From assembly GCA_025360865.1 (NCBI GenBank), contig JANYBG010000004.1:1-34708 (forward strand): a stretch of 34,708 bases of DNA, read 5' to 3'. The DNA comes from Pseudomonadota bacterium (GTDB lineage: Bacteria > Pseudomonadota > Gammaproteobacteria > Steroidobacterales > Steroidobacteraceae). Below are positions 16,504 to 24,054 of the stretch, piece by piece. Made by a program: the position numbers and the translations under genes. Under the pieces are notes generated by a model. The model ran no database searches and was not told the DNA's origin. It saw nothing but the letters and a program-made list of their open reading frames with translations. The first letter of the stretch is position 1. The number at the start of each line of letters is the position of its first letter.

Positions 16504-18594
16504 TCACCAGATCCTGACGCGATCCGCCGGGGCGATGTACATCTTGTCGCCGGGCTTCACGTCGAAGGCGGAGTACCAGACATCGAGGTTGGGCAGCGGA
16601 CCGTTCACGCGGAAGCGTGAGGGACTGTGCACGTCCGCCATCACGATCTCGCGCAAGGTGCCGTCGCGGTACTTCTCGCGCCAAACCTGCGCGTAGGCGA
16701 GGAAGAAACGCTGGTCGCCGGTGAGGGCGTCGATGACCGGCGCGGGCTGCCCCTTGAGCGATAAGACGTAGGCCTCGTGCGCCATGTTGAGGCCGCCGAG
16801 GTCGCCGATGTTCTCGCCAATCGTGTTCTCGCCCTTGACGTTGAGACCGGGCAGCGCCTCGAAGCCGGAGAACTCGTGGATCAGGCGCGCGGTACGCGCG
16901 GAGAACACCTGCGAATCCTTGGCCGTCCACCAGTCGGTCATGACGCCGGTCGGGCCGAACTTGCGCCCCTGGTCATCGAAGCCGTGGCCGATCTCATGAC
17001 CGATCACCGCGCCGATGGCGCCGTAGTTCACGGCGGGGTCAGCGTTCGGATCGAAGAACGGTGGCTGCAGGATGGCGGCCGGGAAGACGATCTCGTTGTT
17101 GGACGGGTTGTAGTAGGCGTTGATCTCCTGCGGCGTCATTCCCCACTCGGCGCGATCGACCGGCTTGTCCAGCCGCCCCACCTGGTAGTCCCACCACCAC
17201 TGCTGGGCGCGGTGGTTGTTGCCGATCGGGTCGTCACGCTTGACGACCAGGGTGGAATAGTCCTTCCACGAATCCGGGTAGCCGATCTTCGGCGTGAAGC
17301 CGACGAGCTTCTCGTGGGCGCGAGTCTTGGTCTCCGGGCTCATCCAGTCGAGCGCGTCGATACGCTGGCTCAACGCCGCCAGCAGGTTCGCGACCAGCAG
17401 CTGCATCTTGGCCTTGGACTCGGGCGGGAAGTATTGCGCGACATACAGCCGGCCGACGGATTCCCCGACCGCGCCGTCCACCGCGTCCACGCCACGCTTC
17501 CAGCGCTCGCGCTGCTGGGGCTGGCCGCGCATCGTCTGCCCGTAGAAGGCGAAGCGCGCCTTGTCGAAGCGCTGCGGCAGGACGGAGGCGTTGCTGTCCA
17601 GGTAATGGAACGTCAGGACGGCCTTGATGGTCGGCAGCGGCGTGCGCTTGAAGAGCGCGGCGAGATCCTTGATCGCCGTGAGTTCCCCCAGCACCAGGTC
17701 CTGGCGCGCGCCGAGCTGCTGCGCGTCGAGGAAGTCCTGCCAGGGGAAACCGGGCGCGTAGGCGATCAGCTGCGCCTTCGTGCGCGGGTTGTAGTTCGCC
17801 TCGACCTCGCGGCGCTTCTCGATGGGCCACTGCACCTTGGCGGTAGCGGTCTCGAAAGCCATCACCTGACGCGCCTGGTTGTGCGGATCCGGGCTGCCGC
17901 CCAGGGTCAGCATCTGCGCGATGTAGGCCACGTACTTGTCGCGCAGCGCCTTGAGCTGCGGATCATCCTTCAGGTAGTAATCCCGGTCCGGCAGCCCCAG
18001 TCCCGACTGGGTGATGGTCACTGAATAGCGATCCGGGTCCTTCAGGTCCGCCGACAGCTGCGTGTCGAACAGCGACGCGAAGCCGATCGTGCCCATGATG
18101 CGCGCGAGATCGGCGCGGGTCTTGGCGGCGCTGATGCGCTCGAGGCCAGGCTGCGCCGGCGCGAGCCCGTTGGCCTCGATCGCGGCCTCATCCATGTAAG
18201 CCGCGTAGAAGTCACCGATCTGCTGCTCGGGCGTCGCGCTGGCGGCATGCGCCGCGGCGGCCTTCTCGATGATGCCGCGCACGCGCACCTTGGACACGTC
18301 ATCCAGCTTGTCGAAGGGGCCGAAGCTCGACTTGTCCGCGGGGATCTCGAACTTCTTGTCCCAGCCGCCGCTGGCATAGGCGAAGAAGTCATCGCCGGGC
18401 TTGACGGTCGGATCCCCCGCGGTGAGGTCAATGCCGAAGTCGCCGATCGCGGCCCTGGGGAGCGCGGGCGCCGCGGCGCTTGCCGCGGGGGGAGCGGCGG
18501 CGGGCATGGGTTTACTCTCCTGGACCGCCTTCGATGCGCAGGCGGCGGTGGTGGCAAGGGCGGCGGATATCACGATCGCGGACAGTAGTCTCAT
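16504..18594 (-). CDS. M13 family metallopeptidase, probable lipoprotein
   Basis: A 696-residue neprilysin-type (M13) zinc peptidase of full length. It has the zinc motif HEIGH (533-537) within IGHEIGHGFDDQG, the third zinc ligand in GENIGD (593-598), NAYYNPSNNEIVFPA (492-506) for substrate binding and the typical ending DRVRIW. The N-terminus looks like a lipoprotein signal peptide with a lipobox cysteine at 19, followed by an Ala/Pro-rich linker (30-47), so it is probably tethered in the periplasm and cleaves small peptides. The ATG is preceded by AAGG. A second possible -10 box, TATCAT, lies 33 bases upstream. Confidence 0.93.
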   Translation of the reverse strand: MRLLSAIVISAALATTAACASKAVQESKPMPAAAPPAASAAAPALPRAAIGDFGIDLTAGDPTVKPGDDFFAYASGGWDKKFEIPADKSSFGPFDKLDDVSKVRVRGIIEKAAAAHAASATPEQQIGDFYAAYMDEAAIEANGLAPAQPGLERISAAKTRADLARIMGTIGFASLFDTQLSADLKDPDRYSVTITQSGLGLPDRDYYLKDDPQLKALRDKYVAYIAQMLTLGGSPDPHNQARQVMAFETATAKVQWPIEKRREVEANYNPRTKAQLIAYAPGFPWQDFLDAQQLGARQDLVLGELTAIKDLAALFKRTPLPTIKAVLTFHYLDSNASVLPQRFDKARFAFYGQTMRGQPQQRERWKRGVDAVDGAVGESVGRLYVAQYFPPESKAKMQLLVANLLAALSQRIDALDWMSPETKTRAHEKLVGFTPKIGYPDSWKDYSTLVVKRDDPIGNNHRAQQWWWDYQVGRLDKPVDRAEWGMTPQEINAYYNPSNNEIVFPAAILQPPFFDPNADPAVNYGAIGAVIGHEIGHGFDDQGRKFGPTGVMTDWWTAKDSQVFSARTARLIHEFSGFEALPGLNVKGENTIGENIGDLGGLNMAHEAYVLSLKGQPAPVIDALTGDQRFFLAYAQVWREKYRDGTLREIVMADVHSPSRFRVNGPLPNLDVWYSAFDVKPGDKMYIAPADRVRIW

Positions 18595-18626
18595 GGGGAG
18601 TGCCTTAAGAGGATGCGTAGCGGCGG

Positions 18627-18632
18627 ATGATA
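18627..18632 (-). promoter_or_regulatory. -10 box for the M13 peptidase gene
   Basis: TATCAT on the minus strand (5 of 6 consensus), leaving a leader of about 26 bases with AAGG before the ATG at 18594. No clear -35. The remainder of 18595-18722 shows no gene. Confidence 0.4.
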
Positions 18633-18722
18633 GTTCAGCGCGCCAGGCCTTGCGCGGCCGGCGCGCGACTTACCCCTCCCGGCGAACCTCGCCCTGGCGC
18701 GCGAAGCGCTCGGCTGGTCGCC

Positions 18723-19289
18723 TTAGGGCACGGGCTCCCAGCGACGCACCAGGTCGCGCCACTCCCGCGGCGCGGCCGGCTCCACCGCCGCGGCCTCGCT
18801 GCCCAGGTAGAGAAAGCCCACGATGGCATCGCTCGTCCCGAGGCCCAGGGCCGCTTTGACCGTGTCATCGTAGGCCGGCGCGCCGGTCTTCCATATGCCA
18901 TTGAATCCCAGCGCGACCGCGGCGAGCAGCATGGCCTCCGCCGCGGCCCCGGCCGAGAGCAGCTGTTCGATGACCGGGATCTTCACCCCCGGGGTGGTGT
19001 GCGCGGCGACCACGAGGATCATCGGGGCGCGGAACGCCTTCTGGCGCTCGCGCCGCAGCGTCTCCTCCCCGACCGCGGCGTGGGTGCGCTGAAGATGGGC
19101 CGCGAGCACATCCCCGAAGGCTGCGCGCGCGGGCGCGTCGATCACGACGAATCGCCACGGCCGCAGCCGCCCGTGGTCGGGTGCGCGCACGGCGCTTTCG
19201 AACATCAGTTCCAGGGCCGCCGCGCCGGGTGCCGGGTCGGTGAGCTTGCCCGCCGACTGGCGTCGCAGCAGGAGGTCTATGGCTTGCAT
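18723..19289 (-). CDS. Nitroreductase family protein (YdjA-like)
   Basis: A 188-residue flavin oxidoreductase close in length and sequence to E. coli YdjA (183). Recognisable blocks are LLLRRQSAGKL near residue 6, APDHGRLRPWRFVVI (about 36-50), RAPMILVV (about 87-94), GFNGIWKTG (about 133-141) and IVGFLYLG near 161. The family binds FMN and reduces nitro-compounds or quinones with NAD(P)H; the natural substrate of the YdjA branch is unknown. ATG 19289 was chosen because homology begins there; the frame is open far upstream, antisense to the methyltransferase gene. Start codons of the two divergent genes are only 25 bases apart. Confidence 0.9.
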   Translation of the reverse strand: MQAIDLLLRRQSAGKLTDPAPGAAALELMFESAVRAPDHGRLRPWRFVVIDAPARAAFGDVLAAHLQRTHAAVGEETLRRERQKAFRAPMILVVAAHTTPGVKIPVIEQLLSAGAAAEAMLLAAVALGFNGIWKTGAPAYDDTVKAALGLGTSDAIVGFLYLGSEAAAVEPAAPREWRDLVRRWEPVP

Positions 19290-19295
19290 GGCGCC

Positions 19296-19301
19296 ATTGT
19301 C
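19296..19301 (-). promoter_or_regulatory. -10-like box of the nitroreductase gene
   Basis: GACAAT on the minus strand ends six bases before the ATG at 19289, the same spacing as at hemJ, apt and the CPA2 gene. It adjoins the opposing box at 19303-19308. Confidence 0.35.
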
Positions 19302-19302
19302 G

Positions 19303-19308
19303 CAGACT
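19303..19308 (+). promoter_or_regulatory. -10-like box of the DUF938 methyltransferase gene
   Basis: CAGACT ends six bases before ATG 19315. It matches only the A and final T of the TAnnnT core, so it is weak alone. Its value comes from the shared spacing. Confidence 0.28.
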
Positions 19309-19314
19309 CGCCCG

Positions 19315-19905
19315 ATGCTCGCGCTTTCCGAGGCCTGTGAACGCAACAAGGGACCCCTTCTCGAGGTGCTGCGCGGCGCCTTCGCCGCCTGCCACACCGC
19401 GCTTGAGATCGGCAGCGGCACCGGCCAGCACGCGGTGCATTTCGCGGCGCATCTGCCCTGGCTCACGTGGCAGCCCAGCGAAGTCGCCCCCGTGCCGCCG
19501 GCGCTCGGGGAGCGCGTGCGGCTGGCTGCTCTTGCGAATCTGCGCGCGCCGCTGGCGCTGGATGTCCGGGAGTTCCCCTGGCCCGCGGGCCCGAGGGAAG
19601 CGGTGTTCAGCGCCAACACGCTGCACATCATGTCCTGGGAATCGGTCGGGGCGTTCTTCCGCGGCGTCGGCGCGACACTCGAAGCGGCAGGTGTGCTGTG
19701 CGTCTACGGACCCTTTCGCTACCAGGGACGGCACACCAGCCCCAGCAACGCCGAGTTCGACGCGTGGCTGCGAGCGGGCGATCCTGACAGCGCGGTTCGC
19801 GATTTCGAGGCCGTGGACGCGCTGGCGCGGGCGCAGCGCTTCGAACTGGCGGCCGATCACGCCATGCCGGCGAACAATCGCGCGCTCGTGTGGCAGCGTC
19901 ACTGA
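19315..19905 (+). CDS. DUF938 family SAM-dependent methyltransferase
   Basis: A 196-residue class I methyltransferase-like protein of the DUF938 family. SEACERNKGPLLEVL (about 5-19) and LEIGSGTGQHAVHFA (about 30-44) match the family opening and the SAM-binding motif I; FSANTLHIMSWE (about 101-112) and YGPFRYQG (about 136-143) are further family blocks. Substrate unknown. I chose ATG 19315 on homology and the upstream box; ATG 19288 would add nine residues, overlaps the start codon of the divergent gene and sits after a GGAGGT that is part of that gene's coding sequence. The gene ends 22 bases before apt, which has its own promoter-like box. Confidence 0.87.
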   Translation: MLALSEACERNKGPLLEVLRGAFAACHTALEIGSGTGQHAVHFAAHLPWLTWQPSEVAPVPPALGERVRLAALANLRAPLALDVREFPWPAGPREAVFSANTLHIMSWESVGAFFRGVGATLEAAGVLCVYGPFRYQGRHTSPSNAEFDAWLRAGDPDSAVRDFEAVDALARAQRFELAADHAMPANNRALVWQRH

Positions 19906-19915
19906 GGCGCGTGGG

Positions 19916-19927
19916 TAAAATGCCCGC
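19916..19927 (+). promoter_or_regulatory. Leaderless-type promoter of apt
   Basis: TAAAAT (19916-19921) is followed by six bases and the apt ATG. No Shine-Dalgarno sequence. The box and the next five bases (TAAAATGCCCG) recur upstream of the VOC gene at 23985. Confidence 0.5.
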
Positions 19928-20470
19928 ATGGACCTGACACTGACCGAGATCCGCGCGGCCATCCGCGCGATCCCCGACTACCCGAAGCCGGGGATCATGT
20001 TCCGTGACATCACCACGCTATTGGGCAATGCGCGGGTGTTCCGCGGCGCCATCGATCTTCTGGTACAGCCGTGGCTGGATGGGCGCATCGAACGCGTGGC
20101 CGGCATCGAGGCCCGGGGCTTCATCCTCGGCGGCGCGGTCGCCCACCAGTTGTCGGCCGGGTTCGTGCCGATCCGCAAGAAGGGCAAGCTGCCGCACGCC
20201 ACCGTGAGCGTCGCCTATTCGCTGGAGTACGGGATCGATGAGATGGAGATGCACCGTGACGCGGTGCTCCCGGGCGAGCGCATCCTGCTGGTGGATGATC
20301 TGATCGCCACGGGCGGAACCGCATCGGCCGCCGCGCGCCTGCTGCGCTCGCAGGGTGCGGAAGTCGTCGCGGCCTGCTTCATCGTCGACCTGCCGGACCT
20401 GGGCGGATCAGGGCGGCTCAAGGAGCAGGGCGTGCCCGTGCGCCGTCTGGTGAGCTTCGAGGGCGACTGA
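19928..20470 (+). CDS. apt: Adenine phosphoribosyltransferase
   Basis: A 180-residue type I phosphoribosyltransferase of normal APT length. [17 protein letters not shown] (about 16-32) is the APT-specific base-binding opening, EARGFILGG (61-69) the next conserved block, and [10 protein letters not shown] (122-131) the PRPP-binding loop. It salvages adenine plus PRPP to AMP in the cytosol. The start is clear: homology begins within a few residues of the ATG, which lies six bases after TAAAAT. It appears monocistronic, with a 255-base gap downstream. Confidence 0.96.
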   Translation: MDLTLTEIRAAIRAIPDYPKPGIMFRDITTLLGNARVFRGAIDLLVQPWLDGRIERVAGIEARGFILGGAVAHQLSAGFVPIRKKGKLPHATVSVAYSLEYGIDEMEMHRDAVLPGERILLVDDLIATGGTASAAARLLRSQGAEVVAACFIVDLPDLGGSGRLKEQGVPVRRLVSFEGD

Positions 20471-20566
20471 GCGCTCCGGCCCTTTCCATAGGGCGCGGAA
20501 TATAGTCTCCAATAACAACAAGATACGCCTGTGTTGGCCGCAACATTACGTTGTGGTCATTCGCCG

Positions 20567-20593
20567 TTGAGGCGCGGGATTTGGTCCCATAAT
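20567..20593 (+). promoter_or_regulatory. Promoter of the His/Ser-repeat protein gene
   Basis: TTGAGG (20567-20572) and CATAAT (20588-20593) are separated by 15 bases. Transcription from near 20600 would leave a leader of about 125 bases, long enough for a regulatory structure, though I can define none. It lies in the 255-base gap after apt. Confidence 0.45.
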
Positions 20594-20725
20594 ACGCGCG
20601 CCCTGGCCTTGGGCGAGCCTGCCCGGCTGATGAGCGTTGATGGCGCTCGCGCGACGCGTATGAGCCGGTCAGGCTCCCGCCAGGGGTGCCCTGGATTCCT
20701 TAACTCTTTGCTGGAGATCACATCG

Positions 20726-20968
20726 ATGTTCAAGAAGCTCGTCCCCTTCATCGCCCTCGCCGTCATCGCCGTCCCGGCCTTCGCCGCCGACGAACCGGCC
20801 CCGGCCGCCATGCCCGCCACCCACAGCGGCTCGCACCACAGCGGCTCGCACCACAGCGGCTCGCACCACAGCGGCTCGCACCACTCGCATCACAGCGGCT
20901 CGAGCAAGAGCAGCAGCACCCCCAAGAGCTCGCCCTCCGCCGCTGATGACATGGCTCCGGCCAAGTAA
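20726..20968 (+). CDS. Small exported His/Ser/Gly-repeat protein
   Basis: An 80-residue protein with a clear Sec signal peptide (1-20, MFKKLVPFIALAVIAVPAFA). The mature part has a short Ala/Pro stretch, then four tandem HSGSH units and a further SHHSG, 11 histidines in all, then a Ser/Lys/Pro tail. It has no known fold and is expected to be disordered. Clustered histidines suggest zinc, copper or nickel binding in the periplasm, but that is inference. GGAG lies nine bases before the ATG, which fixes the start; the frame is open further upstream without coding character. The gene is followed by a strong terminator, so it is a real single-gene transcription unit. Confidence 0.85.
   Translation: MFKKLVPFIALAVIAVPAFAADEPAPAAMPATHSGSHHSGSHHSGSHHSGSHHSHHSGSSKSSSTPKSSPSAADDMAPAK
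20822..20881 (+). repeat. Four perfect 15-bp tandem repeats
   Basis: CACAGCGGCTCGCAC occurs four times in tandem and in frame, encoding HSGSH each time. The perfect DNA identity, including wobble positions, indicates recent repeat expansion, and copy number may vary between strains. Confidence 0.95.
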
Positions 20969-20990
20969 TAGCGTCACAAGCGCACCTGGA

Positions 20991-21020
20991 AGCCCCGCCG
21001 GACCCGGCGGGGCTTTTCTT
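20991..21020 (+). terminator. Rho-independent terminator after the His/Ser-repeat gene
   Basis: A perfect 10-bp stem (AGCCCCGCCG / CGGCGGGGCT) with a 4-base loop is followed by TTTCTTTC. This is the clearest intrinsic terminator in the window. Confidence 0.92.
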
Positions 21021-21226
21021 TCGCGGAACCCGGCGGGCCTTGCGGTCATCGCCGAGCGGGTTCAAATTCCCCGCATGGACGCAGGCCAACAGGCGGCGAT
21101 ACAGCACGCGCCGCTGAGCGCGCGGCACGCTGTCACGAGCATGACTTGCCGCGGCTGCGACCAGGATGAGCTGATCGAGGATGCGATCGGCGCGGCGGGC
21201 CTGCCCAGCACCCGGCGGTCAGGCGT

Positions 21227-21898
21227 CTGATCAAGCCGACGAAACGCACGCAGCTCGCTCGACTCCGGGATCGCGGCACGTACGAGCGCGCGACCATCAA
21301 CGCCATCCTCGACGAGGCCTTCAACTGCCACGTCGGCTTCCAGGTCGATGACCAGCCCTACGTCGTGCCCACGGTCCATGCTCGCATCGGCGAGCGGCTG
21401 TACGTCCACGGCTCGGTCGCCAGCCGCATGCTCAAGACCCTCGACCACGGCGTCAGTGTCTGCGTGACCGTCACGCTGCTGGATGGGCTGGTGCTGGCGC
21501 GTTCGGCCTTCCACCATTCGATGAACTACCGCTCGGTACTGGTCCTGGGCACCGCCACCGCGGTCACCGACAAAACCGAGAAGCGCGCGGTCCTCACCGC
21601 GATCGTCAACCGCGTGATGCCCGGGCGCGCCGCGGAGGTACGTGAACCGAGCGCCAAGGAATTGAACGCCACCACGGTCCTTGGCCTGCCCATTGACGAG
21701 GTGTCCGCCAAGATCCGCAGTGGACCACCGCTGGATGCGGAAGATGACTACGCGCTTGGCTGCTGGGCCGGTGTGCTGCCCCTGAAACTCATGGCGCTGC
21801 CCCCGCAGGCGGACCCGCGCCTGTCCAAGGGCATCCCCCTGCCCGCCGGGGTGGCCAACTGGTCGCGCGGGGACGGCCGGATCGTCACGAAGCCCTAG
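21227..21898 (+). CDS. PPOX-family flavin-nucleotide-binding protein, atypical start
   Basis: A pyridoxamine-5'-phosphate-oxidase-like split-barrel protein. Blocks include RGTYERATINAILDEAF, then HVGF, LYVHGSVASRML, VTLLDGLVLARSAFHHSMNY and, in the C-terminal third, DEVSAKIRSGPP and YALGCWAGVLPL. Homologues begin about 15 residues before the RGTYERA block. In this sequence no ATG, GTG or TTG exists there: the frame is closed at 21167 and the first ordinary start is GTG 21365, which would delete about 46 conserved residues. CTG 21227 gives a natural N-terminus (223 residues) and is my choice, as inference. A lost start codon or an indel is the alternative. The region 21021-21226 holds no gene I can support. 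Substrate unknown; FMN or F420 binding is the family norm. Confidence 0.72.
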   Translation: MIKPTKRTQLARLRDRGTYERATINAILDEAFNCHVGFQVDDQPYVVPTVHARIGERLYVHGSVASRMLKTLDHGVSVCVTVTLLDGLVLARSAFHHSMNYRSVLVLGTATAVTDKTEKRAVLTAIVNRVMPGRAAEVREPSAKELNATTVLGLPIDEVSAKIRSGPPLDAEDDYALGCWAGVLPLKLMALPPQADPRLSKGIPLPAGVANWSRGDGRIVTKP

Positions 21899-21952
21899 AG
21901 CCCCCGGGTGCCGCGGCGCGCGCGGACGTTGCACGCGCGCATTCGCACGGTC

Positions 21953-21964
21953 TAACTTGGGCCC
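21953..21964 (+). promoter_or_regulatory. Leaderless-type promoter of the CPA2 antiporter gene
   Basis: TAACTT (21953-21958) is followed by six bases and then the ATG. No Shine-Dalgarno sequence is present in the 66-base gap. Confidence 0.45.
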
Positions 21965-23947
21965 ATGTTCAGCCCGCTCTCCCAGTGCCTGATCCTGCTC
22001 GCAGGTTCGGTCTTCCTGGTGACGCTCGCGCGCCGCATGGGGCTGCCCACGAGCGCCGCCTACCTCGTGGTGGGCCTCTTGCTCGGGCCGCACGCGCTGG
22101 GTGTGATCTCGGACTCCGGCACGACGCGCCTGCTCGCCGAGCTCGGGGTCGCGTTCCTGCTCTTCACCCTCGGACTTGAGTTCTCGCTGCCGCGCATGAT
22201 CGCGATGCGCCGCGAGGTGTTCGTGCTCGGCGGCGCGCAGGTGCTGATCACCGCCTCGGTGTTCGCCGGCGTCGGCGACCTCCTCGGAGTGCCGTGGCTG
22301 GTGGCGGTCGTGCTCGGCGGCGCCGTGGCGATGAGTTCCACGGCGATCCTGCTACAGCAGCTCACCGAGCGCTCGGAACTGAACCGGACGCACGGGCGCC
22401 TCGCCTTCAGCATGCTGCTGTTCCAGGACCTGGCGTTCGTGCCCTTTCTGGCGCTGGCCTCGGTGCTCATGGCCGGCAGCGCGCGCCCGCGGCTGAGCGA
22501 GAGCCTCGTGCCCGTTTTGGGCGGCATGCTCGCGATCGTCGCGGTGCTCGCCGCGGGTCGCTGGCTGCTGCGTCCGCTGTTCCACGTCATCGCGCACAGC
22601 CGCCTGCGCGAGCTCTTCACCCTCACCGTGCTGCTGGTGGTGCTCAGCTCCGCCTGGGTGTCGCATTCCGCCGGGCTTTCCTTCGCCCTGGGCGCCTTCC
22701 TCTCCGGGATGATGCTGGCTGAGACCGAGTACCGGCACCAGATCGAGTCGGTGATCCGCCCTTTCCGCGACCTCCTGCTCGGCGTCTTCTTCATCTCCGT
22801 CGGCATGCTGCTCGACCTGAGCCTGCTGCGCCTGCCGGGCGAGCTGCTGGCTGTGCTGCTGATGCTCGTGACGATGGTGGCGGTGAAGGCGCTGCTGGCC
22901 GCGCTTGTCACCTACCCGTTCGCCCACTCGCGCTTCAAGGCGCTGCGCACGGGCATCGTCATGTCGATCGGCGGGGAGTTCGGGGTCGCCCTGTGCACGA
23001 TCCTGCTGCAGGCCGGCCTGCTGCCGGAGCGCGTCGGCGGCCCTTTGCTGGTGGCGATGGTGCTGTCAATGGTGCTGAGCCCCGTCATCCTCAACAACAA
23101 CAAGCGCGTCGCGCGCTTCCTGCTGCGCGAGCAGGGACCGGCGCGCACCGCGAGCGAGCGCGAGGACGAGGCGACCCACGGCATCGCGCTGCGTGATCAC
23201 GTCATCCTGTGCGGCTTCGGGCGTGTCGGCCAGAACGTGGCACGCGTGCTCGAGTCACAGGGCTTCGAGTACATCGCCCTTGATCTCGACCCGTCGCGCA
23301 TCCGCGCCGCGCGCCAACTGGGGGATCCGGTGATGTTCGGCGATTCGGCCGACGAGGACCTGCTCGCCAAGGCCGGCATCGAAGCGGCCAGCGCGGTGGT
23401 CATCAGCTTCTCGGACCCGACGACCTCGATCGGGATCCTGCGCAGCGTGCGCTCGATGCGCCCCGACGTGCCGGTGCTGGTGCGCACGCGGGATGACGCG
23501 CGGCTGAAGGAGCTGCGGGACGCCGGCGCCACGGATGTGGTGCCTGAGACCTTCGAGGCGAGCCTCATGCTGGTATCGCACGTGCTGATGTTGCTGCACG
23601 TGCCGGTGTCGCGCGTGGTGCGCATGCTCGGGGAGATCCGCAACAACCGCTACGCGGTGTTGCACAACATCGTGCGCAGTGGCAACGCGCGCCCGATCGA
23701 TGAGACCAGCGAGCACCGCGAGGAGATCAAGTCCGTGGTCGTGCCCCCGGGGGCCTGGTCGATCGGCCGGACACTCCAGGACGTGCGCGGCCGGGGGGTC
23801 GAGGCCACCTTCACGGGGGTGCGCCGCCATGGGATCCTCGGGCGCGCACCAGGCCTGGACACGGTGCTGCGCGACGGCGACATCGTCGTCATCTACGGCC
23901 AGCCGGAGGAACTGGAGCGCGCCGAGGCGGTGCTCCTGGCCGGCTAA
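21965..23947 (+). CDS. CPA2 family monovalent cation:H+ antiporter with RCK domains (Kef type)
   Basis: A 660-residue inner-membrane protein. About 12 transmembrane segments (1-385) contain the CPA2 signatures LLFQDL (151-156, with the conserved Asp) and the GEFG region (337-340). A cytosolic RCK_N/TrkA-N domain follows with the nucleotide loop GFGRVGQ (417-423) and an acidic end of the second strand (ALDLD, 438-442), so NAD(H)-type control is likely. A TrkA-C domain (about 575-660) ends the protein. It resembles KefB/KefC/YbaL, which exchange K+ or Na+ for H+. No ancillary KefF/KefG-type oxidoreductase is adjacent, so glutathione-adduct control is not indicated. Confidence 0.9.
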   Translation: MFSPLSQCLILLAGSVFLVTLARRMGLPTSAAYLVVGLLLGPHALGVISDSGTTRLLAELGVAFLLFTLGLEFSLPRMIAMRREVFVLGGAQVLITASVFAGVGDLLGVPWLVAVVLGGAVAMSSTAILLQQLTERSELNRTHGRLAFSMLLFQDLAFVPFLALASVLMAGSARPRLSESLVPVLGGMLAIVAVLAAGRWLLRPLFHVIAHSRLRELFTLTVLLVVLSSAWVSHSAGLSFALGAFLSGMMLAETEYRHQIESVIRPFRDLLLGVFFISVGMLLDLSLLRLPGELLAVLLMLVTMVAVKALLAALVTYPFAHSRFKALRTGIVMSIGGEFGVALCTILLQAGLLPERVGGPLLVAMVLSMVLSPVILNNNKRVARFLLREQGPARTASEREDEATHGIALRDHVILCGFGRVGQNVARVLESQGFEYIALDLDPSRIRAARQLGDPVMFGDSADEDLLAKAGIEAASAVVISFSDPTTSIGILRSVRSMRPDVPVLVRTRDDARLKELRDAGATDVVPETFEASLMLVSHVLMLLHVPVSRVVRMLGEIRNNRYAVLHNIVRSGNARPIDETSEHREEIKSVVVPPGAWSIGRTLQDVRGRGVEATFTGVRRHGILGRAPGLDTVLRDGDIVVIYGQPEELERAEAVLLAG

Positions 23948-23958
23948 GCGGCAACTTC

Positions 23959-23977
23959 GCGGGCCGCGGCGGCCCGC
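23959..23977 (+). terminator. Hairpin after the CPA2 antiporter gene
   Basis: GCGGGCC and GGCCCGC form a 7-bp stem around a 5-base loop, 12 bases after the stop. No T-run follows, so its role as a terminator is doubtful. Confidence 0.3.
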
Positions 23978-23984
23978 GCTTCGC

Positions 23985-23990
23985 TAAAAT
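23985..23990 (+). promoter_or_regulatory. -10 box of the VOC-ppc-GNAT operon
   Basis: TAAAAT in a context identical to the apt promoter for 11 bases. Here the ATG is 65 bases away and has its own AGGA ribosome-binding site, so this mRNA would have a leader of about 58 bases. A second AT-rich stretch (TTATAT near 24004-24009) is an alternative box. Confidence 0.4.
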
Positions 23991-24054
23991 GCCCGATAGA
24001 ACACTTATATAGAGTCCGGCCCAGCCGCCGGGCCCCCGCCCGCAGGACCCCCCA

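Noticed and set aside
20531-20725. Upstream in-frame extension of the His/Ser-repeat protein
   Set aside because: It has no coding character, spans the promoter-like boxes and would bury the signal peptide; ATG 20726 has a proper ribosome-binding site.
21055-21080. T-loop-like GGTTCAAATTCCCC resembling a tRNA fragment
   Set aside because: The stem pairing is wrong for a T-arm, and no anticodon arm, D-arm or acceptor stem can be built around it.
21075-21230. Possible short protein between the terminator and the PPOX gene
   Set aside because: The frame starting at ATG 21075 has no recognisable motif or ribosome-binding site and overlaps the conserved N-terminus of the PPOX gene in another frame.
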